From Acephala macrosclerotiorum (taxonomy: Eukaryota; Ascomycota; Leotiomycetes; Helotiales; Mollisiaceae), in contig MU119231.1 of the NCBI GenBank assembly GCA_014904845.1, forward strand, positions 310,001 through 374,000: DNA of 64,000 bases. Reading direction: 5' to 3'. The position numbers and the translations under genes are program-made. The notes under the pieces were generated by a model. That model was not told the origin of the DNA and searched no databases. It saw only the letters and a list, made by a program, of their open reading frames with translations. This document shows positions 23,969 through 36,024 of this stretch, piece by piece (position 1 is the stretch's first letter; every line of letters begins with the position of its first letter).

Positions 23969-26900
23969 ATGGCCTTTTCGGCGCCGCGGCACTCTGTTGA
24001 CAGTCTCTCTCCGATTTCTCCTACGCCTTCTCGCAGCGAATACCCATTTCCAAGGTCCGTCCCAATGTTCGTTCTAGGAAGGCAGGCTGACTGACGCTGA
24101 GCAGGCCAGGGTCAAGTGGAAGATACCAACCTAGGAGAGGGTCGACTGCCAACTCTATACACTCGATAGGTGGAACGCTGGATACAGCGTCACATTGGCA
24201 TGGCTTAAATGAATCCGGCCAAAATGGTACATTGCCCACTTCAGTCTCGGACAGAAACTGACATTATCTAGCTATATCTACTCTCCTCCAACCTCCAATT
24301 GTCCGGACAGGTCTCATTCCTCACACCTCTGCACCAATTTCGAGCGCCCATAAACCTCCTACGGCACGCGATATCCCTCCAGTCACACTCACAAACATCG
24401 CGAGTGTGGATCCATCTGAATTCAAACCATATCTCACCCAGGTTGGGGGGCTCTATGATGCATTGCAGCGGGCTAGGGAAACCGAAGACGAAAGCGGAGC
24501 CCAGATTTTTAGGAAAGGCAGTAAGGCCGATGATTTTTCAGATCTGATAGAACCCGAACGTAGGTCCTCGATACGCCCAAACCTCTCCAGACAAGCATCA
24601 CTCGCCTCGTTAGCATCGTCAATTGAGACGCCCACAATACGGAGGAGGTCGAGTGGAGGACCGGGGCGACGCGCAGCACACGCTCCTACACCTTTATCCA
24701 CGATACCCTCTGTTTACTTTGAAGAAGATTTCCATTTGGAAAACCCTCGAACGTTTGACGTGGTGAGCGAACGTTCCGAGGTTGTAAGACCAACACCTGG
24801 ATCCCCGGATGAACGTCGGGCATCAGCGTCAAACGGCAATGCAGTTGGGCCTAGAAAAGCACTAGCAACAAATGCAATCCTGCAGGAAAAGCTGTCATGG
24901 TATATGGATACGATTGAGGTACACTTAATAAACTCGATATCTACGGCGTCTACCTCATTCTTCGCCGCTCTGGGGTCGTTACGGGAGCTTCATGCAGAAG
25001 CAGCTGATTCAGTGGGCCGGATCAGAACGTTACGAAAAGAACTGGAGACGCTAGATGAAGAAATGGCCATTGGGGGGTTGAACATCGTCAAGAAGAAACG
25101 CCGGCGAGAGAATTTGAAGCAATTAAGCGATGCGATTCAGCAACTGAAAACGATCGTGGAAGCTGTTGGGAGCTGCGAAGCATTAGTCGACGACGGTCGC
25201 GTTGAGCAGGCCCTGGACAGCATCGACGCTTTAGAGAAGCTTATAGCAGGCGAAGCAGAAAGCAGTACCAAAGGAGCAAGACTCCGAGATCTCAGAGGCG
25301 CAATTGCTCTCAAAGGAGTGAACAGCGACCTTGATACCTTGCGTTCGCGAATTGGCAAGGTTTTCGAGAACCGATTCTTGAGTGCATTGATTGGCGACCT
25401 GCGACAACACGTTGAGAGTGTTTCCACATCGGATACATTGCAACGCTGGAGCAGTGCATCACAACGCTCAAGAGGCCACAATCGCGAGCCATCCGCATTT
25501 CCCGCTTATCTTGCCATGAACGATACCTTTAGGTCAGACCTTTTGGCAAATCTGAGCGGCCTTCACCGTGCTCGACACACTTCCCCAGCAACAACAGCAT
25601 ATCGAGAATCGGTATTACGAGAAGTGCGGAATGTCATTCGAAGACCATTACCGGCCTCGAATGATGATGATGCAGATTCGATGATGTCAGCCTCGACGGT
25701 TGGGGGGGGCAGACAGAAGACTCAACAAGAGAAGTCCACTATATTGGCACGCAATTTGAGAGCTTTGGAACCAGAGGAAGCCGAAGAGCTGTTGAAGAAG
25801 ACCTACATAGGTGTTGGCGAAACTCTACGGAGGCTTGGAACCCAAGTGAAAGTGTTACTGGACGTGACCAGCACTCTCGGGGATCCTGCCTCTGGATTGA
25901 GGTCGCCACCTCGAAGTCCTAATATTGCTGCGCTCGATGGGCGATTGAAGCAAGGTTCTCAGAAGGGGGCGTCTAGTCGAGAAATCCAAGAAGAGATGCA
26001 TCAAACGCTTGACATGTCAAACCTTCTTGGCCAAGCTGTCGATATAGCGCAAGACAAGATTGTGAAAGTCCTTCGAGTACGGTCTGAGCCAAGCACACAT
26101 CTCTCAGTAGACAACTTTTTGCGATACTTTACATTAAATCTACTGTTCGCAAATGAGTGCGAAGCAGTGTCAGGCCGAAGCGGGACAGCATTAAAGAATG
26201 TTGTCAATGGCCATATCAAAGATTTTGTGCAGCAGCTCAGCGAAAAGCAACGGCAGAGCCTCGCCACCGGCATGGAAGCTGATCCTTGGAACGCAAAGGA
26301 CTTCACTGATGACGATAAGGAGGAGCTGACACGAATCTTATCTGCAAGCACTGAAGACGCAGAAGCATGGACCACGGGCCATAAGATATGGCTCTCTTCG
26401 ACTGTGTCGACTGCAACAAATGCCAGCACCTTATCTCTCCCTACTCTTCTAACAAATGGCACATCCGGAACCTCTACACCATCAAAAGCTACCGTCCGTC
26501 CTGCGACCATTGAAGGCGAATCTTTTCTGCTTCCAGTCTCTGCCGTCCTCTGTCTCCACGGCCTCGCTGGCTTCTTACATCTGAATTCTGGGATCCCATC
26601 AATGACCTCAGAGATCGCTGCTTCGATGCTCTCTTATCTAACACTTTTCAACTCCCGTTGTACTCAACTCATCCTTGGCGCCGGTGCTACTAGATCTGCA
26701 GGCTTGAAGAACATCACCACCAAGCATCTCGCCCTTGCCGCACAGGCCTTGTCTTTCATCAGCAGCTTGATTCCTCATATCCGGGAATTCGTGCGCCGAC
26801 ATGCAGGATCTGGATCTGCTGTGTCTTCGCTCATGGGCGAATTTGACAAAGTGAGACGTGCTTACCTCGAACATCAACAGTCAATCTATGACAAGTTAGT

Positions 26901-27426
26901 CGACATCATGGCCGGTCGTGCTACTGCTCATGTCAAGGCAATGAAGACCATAGATTGGGAGAAAGCTGGGTCGAATGTTCCGAACGCGTACATGGAAACA
27001 TTGACGAAGGAAACGACAACATTGCACCGTGTTCTGAGTAAACATCTCCCAAATATGACCGTCCGAATGATCATGGATCCTGTCTTCAAGAGCTACAAGG
27101 AGCAGTGGGGCAAGGCCTTCGGCGATGTGGTGTTGGGTAGTGAGGATGCTCAGGGTCGGTACGTATAGAACAAAAATCCCTTGTCCAGATCTCGAGAGAG
27201 TACATGGCTAAAGATTTGAAACAGGATGCTCCGAGACGCGGAATATTTCAAGACTCGGATTGGTAGTTTGGATGGAGCAGGTGATGCCGGAGACTACCTC
27301 GTCAACCTCGTCAAAGGGAAGAGTATTCCGAAGCCAAAAGCGAACCCCCCACCGCCGGCAGCATCAAATGAGACAACAAAGCAAGACACCACACCGAATG
27401 GGAAGACTAGCAGTGAGAACACTTAG
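23969..27426 (+). CDS. vps54: GARP complex subunit Vps54
   Basis: Four exons (23969-24054, 24105-24226, 24272-27158, 27225-27426) give 1098 residues, a usual length for filamentous fungi. Vps54 is part of the Golgi-associated retrograde protein tether (Vps51-54), which captures endosome-derived vesicles at the trans-Golgi. The N-terminal 100 residues are Ser/Pro-rich and disordered. Helical and coiled-coil parts follow (LGSLRELHAEAADSVGRIRTLRKELETLDEEM). The C-terminal half carries Vps54 signatures: a FLRYFTLNLLFANECEAVSG segment and the final Vps54-like domain with AMKTIDWEKA, NAYMETLTKETTTLHRVLSKHLP and FKSYKEQWGKAF. The exon 3-4 join restores GRMLRDAEYFKTRIGSL. The tail is Pro/Thr-rich. 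COG subunits were considered but lack this C-terminal domain. Confidence 0.9.
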
Positions 27427-27893
27427 CAAGAGTCCAGCAATGGCACCTAACAAGCCAAAGGCAAATAGAATCAAATTCGAATGCTGGTTTTATGAGATAC
27501 GACGCAGCCGCCCGAGTAGAAAATTTCTGCCCAGGCCTGTATATCATCATTTAACAATGTATATTCCACCATTAAAACACCTGTGAATGCTACATTAATC
27601 TAAAGTTCTCCTAGAACACACTTAGACGGCCCAAGTGGTTCAGTAGCACGAGAGAATTTCGAGATGAAGGCTGGCATCGTTATCTACATTCTAACACCCA
27701 AACGGCTAAGTCTCTCCCTGACATTCAGTTTCTCGGTCTTTTGATTTCCGCCCTCATGCCCTTCCATAAGCCTCATCCTGTCCTCATCCACGCCTCCCTC
27801 GCTTGCTTCATCCTCGTCCCTTTCCTCGGGTCTATTTCCATCTGCCAACTCAACTTCCTCATCTTCCTCCAACGCATCACCACAAAATCTTCT
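27427..27893. terminator. Convergent 3' region of vps54 and the membrane protein gene
   Basis: This 467-base space between two convergent stop codons should hold both 3' ends. AT-rich stretches near 27,540-27,600 could carry polyadenylation signals. An acidic minus-strand frame near 27,690-27,870 overlaps the expected 3' UTR and is not supported as a gene. Confidence 0.4.
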
Positions 27894-28773
27894 CTAGCAG
27901 GCTTCCACCGCCTTCACAGACCCAACCCCAAATACCATCCAGAGCAGAATGAAAGGTGAGAGTGCGATGCACCACAAGGTGAATTTAATAGTGTGCTCTT
28001 TGATTGGATATTTCTTCTTCATCGCTGGTCCCCAGAGGTCTCGCAGGAGTATCAACCAGCATGAAGCGCCGAACGTGGCCCAGATGGCCACACCAGAAAA
28101 TAGAGCCCACCAGATAAGGCGGGGCCAGGTTCCTATTGGGCTCCTAGATATTTAATGTCAGCATACCTGCTTCATATCTATGCTTGCGTAGCCGAAAGCA
28201 AGGTCTCCGGGTGCCGCAAACTCGAGCCAAGGGACGTTACTCCTGGGGTTTGATTTACCAATCCTGACAGAATACCACCGACTGAATGGGCAATGCGAGG
28301 AGAAAGAGGGCCGCGATATCGCAGACAAGGAGACACACTCCGATCACGAATCGCTGTGCTGATGAGCGCTTGACTGGTGGCTTTAGGGTCGTTTGAGGAG
28401 TCGTTTCTGTAGCAGGAGGTTGATATGGAGGTGGTTCATCGCTTTCCTCTGGATTATCCGACTCCGCCGCCATGCTGGTACCGGAATCTCCTAGTATTGC
28501 TGTCGCTTCGACGTCCGTCGAAGTAGCTTGAGGTGGAGGTGGAGGACCAGCCTCTCTATGCGTGGCGTGATATCTCGGATACAGGATACATACCGTGAAA
28601 ATAATGGACAATACAGCGAAAAATACGAGTGCTAGGAAGACCCAGGCTGAGGAGATGTCGTGGAAGAATAGTGCATATTGCTGGCACGTGTGGTCCTTCT
28701 CCCACTTCGCGGCCTTCTTATTGAATGGTGTTTTCGCGGGATCAATCTCGATGCCGCCAACCTTCACGATCAT
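27894..28773 (-). CDS. Four-helix membrane protein of unknown function
   Basis: Two exons on the minus strand (28773-28259 and 28143-27894, with a 115-base intron) give 254 residues. The split codon restores a tryptophan (FCQDW|SPIGTWPR), which supports the join. After a soluble N-terminus (KVGGIEIDPAKTPFNKKAAKWEKD) come: helix 1 at about residues 43-65 (WVFLALVFFAVLSIIFTVCI); a Pro/Thr/Glu-rich loop of about 70 residues with a PPPYQPP motif; helix 2 (FVIGVCLLVCDIAALFLLAL); helix 3 (LIWWALFSGVAIWATF); and helix 4 (LWCIALSPFILLWMVFGV). No signal peptide is evident. The PPPY motif could bind WW-domain ubiquitin ligases (Rsp5 type), an inference. I do not recognise a named family. It is the last gene before the AT-rich block. 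Confidence 0.75.
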
Positions 28774-29170
28774 CTCGTCGGGCGGGTGATTGCAAATTGG
28801 TTAACAAAACGTGTTTTTGAAGAAAATGTTCGCATTCAAGAGTAAGATAATGTTAGATATTGATTAACGTCAGCAATGCGGCGGTGCAAGGCTGCCATAT
28901 TCGGTGCGACGTAGCTCGAGGCGAGGCAGATTAGATTTGACAGCATCTTTCGGAAATCATCGATACTTCTTTCCACGAACCAATGATTAAGAAGTGCTTC
29001 GTATATTGGTACCAATCGATGTTTGTTCACGAGGGGAGTATTTCAAAGTGCCCGTAAGGTTACTCTACAGTCATCCTGCCTCTGTTGCGAAGGAATGTGA
29101 CGGTGGTAGGTCCATGTTTTTGTTGGCATCAGGTCCGTCGGCCATGACCGAATTCCCGTAAGCGAACACT
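28774..29170. other. Promoter flank and edge of the gene-rich part
   Basis: This is the upstream region of the membrane protein gene. Composition is still balanced, but gene-like features end here. From about 29,170 the base composition drops sharply to nearly pure A/T. Confidence 0.5.
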
Positions 29171-30583
29171 ACTCGGTCAAAAGCACTTCTATTTATAAAA
29201 GTATTACTATACTTTAAAATTTTGTAAAATCACAACTATTTTATTAATTAATTTAAAACTTAAAAAAAAATTATTATTTGTTTAAATATAATCGCGTAAA
29301 ATTATTTTTTATATTCGAATTTTTTTAATAATTTAATTATACGTTTATTACGTTTTATTTATTTCGATTTTAAATTTAATATAATTACCAAATTCTAAAT
29401 AATTTTTTATTACTATTTTTAAAAACTAAAAAAAAGTATATTAATTTTTAGGGCTTTTAAAACAAATTTAATTGTTTTCGTTTTATAATTTTTTAATATA
29501 ATAATAAAATTTTTATCGATATCGATTATAAAATTAAAATTATTAATAAAAAATAAAAATAAAAAATTTAAAAAAAATTATATTCAAATTTAACGAGTTT
29601 TTATATTAAATATAAATTCAATATAGAATTAATAAATATATAAAAAACGTAATTAAATTTATTTATTATAATATTATTAATAATAATAATATTACGTTAT
29701 AAAAAAAAATCGTTAATAATATTTTTTTCGTAAATAATATTAATAATAATAATAATAATAATATTAATAGAAATATTAAATATTTTTTTAATAAAAGTTT
29801 TTATTTAAAAACTATTTAATACGTTAATATTATTATTTAAATTAATAATTTTTATAAAAAGAAATTCAAAATAAAAACAAATAATTAAATATATAATTAA
29901 AAAAAGAATTTGAAAAAAAAAAAACGTAATAATAAAAACAAATAAAACGTTTTAAATAATTCGAATACAAAAAAATATATTTATTTTAAAAATAATAATA
30001 AAAATAATAATAAACGTAAAAACGCATTATTTTTATAAAAATATAATAATATTATAAATAAAATTTAATTTAAAATAATTATAATAAATTATAATATTAA
30101 TAATTAAATCGACGATTATAATTACAATTTCGATTTTTAATAAAAAAAAATATTAAAAACAAAATATTAAATTATATTAAATTAACGATTAAAATTTTTA
30201 AAAATATAAGAATTTAAAAAAAAACTCGAAAAATACAAATATAAAAAATTATAAAAAAAATTTCAATTCGAATTATTAAAAATATATTAAATATTAATTT
30301 TAATAATATACGATAATAAATTTATAATATCGTTTTAAAAAAATATTTAAAAAATCGTAAAAATTTTAATAAAATTTAAAATTTAAATAATATAATTTAA
30401 TAATATTTAATAAATCAAAAAATTAATTAAAATAATTAAAAAAAATATAAATATAAATTTAATTATTTAATAAAATTATATAATTATTAATAATAAACGA
30501 TAAAAAAAATATATTATTATTATTTAAATAATAAAATAAATTATTTAAATTATAAAAAAAAATTATAAATAAACGTTATTAAT

Positions 30584-30587
<4 letters not shown>

Positions 30588-30621
<34 letters not shown>
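30588..30621 (+). repeat. Poly(A) run of 34
   Basis: An uninterrupted homopolymer of 34 A. It could be slippage in AT-rich DNA or the tail of a LINE-like insertion; there is no other evidence for a LINE. Confidence 0.8.
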
Positions 30622-30622
<1 letters not shown>

Positions 30623-33364
30623 AATAAAATTTTATTTTCAAATTAATATATTATAAATTATTAAATTCGTTTAATATTAAAAAATAATAATTATTTAAAT
30701 ATTTTAAAAATTAATTATATAATTCGTATTATTATAATTATATATAAAAAAATTATATATGTATTTTTTAAAAAATTTTATAAATAATTAATTACGTATT
30801 TTTTAATATATAAATGTTTTTTATTTATTATAAATTAATAATTTTTTTAAATAAATTTAATTTATAATTAAATTTTTTATATTAATAAAATAATATTAAA
30901 AAATAAATATTTTTAATAAATTTTAATAAAAATTATTTATATACGATTTATATATTTTATTTTTTATTATTATTAAAACAAAATTAAAAATTAAAAATCA
31001 ATTAATAAAAAAAATTTATTTTAATTATATTATTTAAAATTAAATAATTTAATTACGAAATTATAAAATTATAAAAAAATTTTAATTTATAAAAATTATA
31101 TATTAAATTATTTGAAATAAATATAAAAAAAATTTATAATAATTAATTTTATTTTTAATAAAAATTTTAATATAAAGATTTTTTATAATATTAAAATAAA
31201 TAAACGAATAAAATTTCGAATAAAAATTAAAAAAAAAAAATAATTTTATAAAAAAAATAATAAATAATAAATTTTTTTTTTTTAAAAATATAAAACTTCG
31301 AAAAATATATATTTATATTAAAATTATAAATATTTTTTTTTAAAGTTTTTAAAATATTTTAATTTAAAAAATAATACGATAATATATATAAAAATTATAA
31401 AATTATTTTAAAAATTAAAAAAAATACGATTTTTATAATATATTAATACGATTTATAAAAAATAAATTCGATTTATATTAAAATATAATATTAAAAACTA
31501 TTTAAAAAAATTTTTTATAACGTTTTAAAAAAAGAATTTTATAAATACAATTAAAAATATTATTAAATAAATATAAAATTTTTATATAAAATTATAAATT
31601 AATTTATAAAAAAAATTTAATAATAAAAACGTATATAAATTTATTTAATTATATATTTAAAAAATTAATTAAATAAAATAAATTAAATAAATAATATTAA
31701 AAATACGAATTTATAAAAAAAAAATTAATATATATTAAAAAACGAATTTTTTAAAAAAAAAATTAATTATAAATTAATAAAAATAATTATTTATAATTAT
31801 AATAAAATATATAAAAAATCGTTTATTATATTTAAATATAAAAAATATATATAATAAAATTAATAATTTAAAATATTTAAAAATTTAATAAAAATATTTA
31901 AATATTATAATATAAAATATTATTTTTTATTTTTTATTTTATTCGAATTATTTATAAAAAAAATTTAATAAAAAATATATATAATTATTAAAAAAATTTA
32001 TATTGAATTTTAATTTTCGATTTTATATATTATTTAAATTTAAAAAATTTAATAAATATTTATATTAAAACTTTTAATTTAAATAAATAATTTTATTAAA
32101 AAAAATTTTTTTTTTGTATTATTTAATAATTTAAAAATCGTTTTAAATATTAATATTATAAATTTTTTTTAAAAATTAAATAAAATTATAATTTTTATAA
32201 ATTAAAATTAATAAGTTTTTTTAAAAAAAAATAATAATATAAATTAATGTTATATATAATAATTAATAAAATAAATAATATTATTTTAAATATTTTAAAT
32301 AAATAAAAAATAAATTAATTAATTACGAGTATTACTATTAAAAAACGATTAATAATATTATAATTTTTAAAATTATAATCGATATTAATATAATTAAATT
32401 ATAAAATAATTAATTAAAAAAATTTTTAATTATAATTTTAATAAACGTTTTAAAAATATATAATAAATTTAAAATTTAATTTAATTTATTATTTAAAAAA
32501 AAATTTAATATTAATAAAAAATTTATAAAAAATTTAAATTTATTATTATATATTTTTAATAATAATAATATTAATATTTAAAGTTTTAATAAAACGATTA
32601 TTAATAAATATAATAATAATAAATAAATCGAAAATTAAAAATTAAAATATATAATAAAAAAAAAAAATTTAAAAATCGAATTATAATAATAAATTTTATA
32701 AAACGTTTAAAATGAAAAACGAAAAAAAAAAAAATTTAAATTAATCGAAAAATAAAAATTTAAAATAATAATTTAATATTAAAAATAAAAATTTTATTAA
32801 TAAAATTTTATTATAAATTTTTTTTAAAAATGTAATATCGTTTTTAAAAATTTAAAAAAATTTAAAAAGAATTATTAATATTTTAAAATTATTAAATTTT
32901 ATTATAATAATTATTAATTAATAATAAAAAAAATAATTATTATTATTTAATTTTAATAAATATTAAAATCGTTATAATAAAATATTATTAAAAATTATTA
33001 ATTTTATAAAATAATTTTTTTAAAATTTTTATAAAAATATTAAAAAAACGAATTAATTTATTTTCATTATTAAAAAATTTATAATATTTAAATTAATTTC
33101 ATAAAAAAAAAAATTTTATTATTAATTAAAAAAAATATTTTAATTTATTTAAATTAATTAATTTAAATAAAAAATATTAAATATTGAAATAGAATAAAAT
33201 ATTATATTATTTTAATAATATTATTATAAACGTTAAAATTTTTTAATTATTTATTATTATTAAATAAAATTTTAAATTGATTAAAATAATAATTATAAAA
33301 ATTAAAATTAAATATAAAATCAAATATATATATTTTTTTTATAAATAATATAAAATATTTTTTT

Positions 33365-33656
33365 TTAAAAAAATTATTTATTATAATAATAAAAATATAA
33401 ATTAAATATAAAAATAATAATTTATAAAATAATATATTTTAAAATTTTAAAATTTTTAATTTTATTTATATAATTATAATTATTTTTTTTTAAAAAATTT
33501 ATTTATATTTTTAAAAAAATTATTTATTATAATAATAAAAATATAAATTAAATATAAAAATAATAATTTATAAAATAATATATTTTAAAATTTTAAAATT
33601 TTTAATTTTATTTATATAATTATAATTATTTTTTTTTAAAAAATTTATTTATATTA
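33365..33656. repeat. 146-base tandem duplication inside the AT block
   Basis: Two adjacent copies with a period of 146 bases (for example the same text begins at 33,373 and at 33,519), identical over at least 130 bases by eye. Identity within mutated DNA suggests duplication after the mutation process, or an assembly effect. Confidence 0.8.
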
Positions 33657-34861
33657 AATTATTAAAAATCGTTAAATTTATATATATTTTTAAATTAAAA
33701 AAATATTAAAAAAAAAACATAAAAAACTAAATATTAATATTATTAAAAAATAATATAATATTAAAATTTATTTTTAATTTTTATATTTTAACGAATTTTT
33801 TTTTATTTTTTATTTTTTATTTTCTATTTTTAATTTAAAATTATTTAGTATAAATATTAATATAATATATAAATTTAAATTTAAAAAAATACGATTTATC
33901 GATTTAATTAATAAAATTAAAAAAAGAATTTATAAAAAAATTAATTTAAATAATTTAAAATATAAAAAATATTTTAAAAATATATTAAAAAATATATAAA
34001 ATATTTATTATTACAAATTATTTTAAAATTAAAAAAATTACGATTTATTTTTAAACGATTAATATTTTTATTTATTAAAAATTAATTATAAAAATTTAAA
34101 AAAAAAATATTTAATAAAATAATATTTAATCATAAAAAAATAATAATATTTAATTAAAAAAAATATTTAAAATTTATAAAAATTTTAATTCGTTTATTCG
34201 TATTAAAACAATTTAATATATAATATAATAAAAATATTTTAAAATCAATTTAATTATAAAATATTTAAAAATAATAAGAATTTTATTAAAATTTATTAAT
34301 TAATAAATACGATTATAAAAATAAATTTAATTATTTTAAAAAACGTTAATATATTTTTTTTCGTAAATAAATTTTTTAAAAAATTTATTAAATATTTTTA
34401 CGTTTTTTTAATAATTATTTTTTTTAAATATAATTAATTTATTTTAAACATTTAAAATAAAAATATAATAATTTTTATAATTTTATTTATAATTTTAAAA
34501 ATAAAAATTTAATATTTTAATTTTATTATTAAATCGTTATATTAATTAATTAAAAAAAAATTACAAATAAAAATTTTATTATTATAATATTTTTATAAAA
34601 TAAATTTACAACGATTTCAATATTTTATAAAATTTATTATAATCGAATTTAATTATATTAAAATAATTTTAATTTCGATTAAAAAACGTAAAATTAATTA
34701 AAAAAATAAAAATAAATATATAAAATAAAAATATTTATTTAAATTATTAAATTAAATTAAATTCTTTTTTTAAATTTAATATTTTTAATTTTTAATTTCT
34801 AATATTAATTATATTTTTTATATATATTATATTAATTCTTTTTAAAATTAATAAATTATTA

Positions 34862-34894
<33 letters not shown>

Positions 34895-34908
34895 TATTAT
34901 TATTATTC
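34862..34908. repeat. AAT/ATT microsatellite palindrome
   Basis: About ten AAT units run straight into several ATT units, so the stretch can fold on itself. Confidence 0.75.
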
Positions 34909-35813
34909 GAATTATTTTTAAAATATTATTTAATATTTAATAATTTTAAAACGATTAAAAAAAAATTTAAAAAAAGAATTTTATTAAATTTTATTTATTT
35001 CGATTTATTTTAAACGATTTAAAAAAATATATAATAAATATAATATTTTTAATTATATAAAATTAAATAAAAAATTCGAATTTAAAAAAATTATTATTAA
35101 AAAATAAAAATAAATCAATTAAAAAATTAATTAATTATTTTTTTTAATAAATCGAATAATTATTTATAAATAAATTAAATATATATTATTTTATATAATT
35201 TATAATAAAAAATAATTTTATTTATTAAAATTCGATTTTTTATTTCAAAAAATTTCGATTAAAAAAATATATATAATTAAATTTTAAATTTTAAATTTTA
35301 AATTAAATAAATTAAAATATAAAACGAAAATATAAAAAAATTAAAATTAAAATAAAATAAAATAAAATTATAATTAAAAAAAATTTTTATTTATAATAAA
35401 AAAATTTTATTAATTTTTTTTAAAAGTTTTTTATTTATTTTAATAAATTTTATTTATATTTTTTTTTAAAAAATTTATTATATAAAAAAAAATTATTTAA
35501 ATTTTTTTTTTAAAATTTTTTAATTAAATTTTTTAATTTTATATATAAATAATTTTATTAATTGAATATATTTTATTTATTTAAATATTTTATAATAATT
35601 TTTTTAAAAAAATTATATATATAATTTTTATTTTATTTTTATTTTTTTAAATTTATTTAATACGTTTTATATAAAATTATTTAATTAAAATTAATATTAT
35701 AATATTTTTAATTATATATATTAATACGTTTTAAAAATTTAATTATTTAAAATATAAAAATATTTAATAAATCTTTTTTTAAATTTATATATTTTTTATT
35801 TTTAAAATTTGAT

Positions 35814-36024
35814 TAATATAAGTACAATATTAGTTTAGTAGTCACGTGCGGCACTAGGCCAGATCGGGACTAGCGCCGCTTGCGCTAGAATTGAGATTAT
35901 ATTTTTCAATTTTTGCGCGTTTATTAGATTTAAAAAAAACAATTAAATAATAAATTATTTAATTTATTTATTTATATTGTTTTTAATTTATTACTTATAA
36001 TAAATATTTTTAATAATATTAATA
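35814..36024. repeat. 5' long terminal repeat of element copy 1
   Basis: A 211-base copy. It contains a GC-retaining core at 35,841-35,888 (CACGTGCGG... to GCGCTAG) inside otherwise A/T sequence, and a perfect 7-base stem hairpin at 35,870-35,888. Confidence 0.75.

Noticed and set aside
26001..26510. Minus-strand frame of 169 codons
   Set aside because: It lies antisense inside the intact vps54 exon and has no recognisable motif.
23969..27426. COG5 or another COG complex subunit for this gene
   Set aside because: The C-terminal domain with TLTKETTTLHRVLSKHLP and WGKAF is that of Vps54, and the length fits fungal Vps54.
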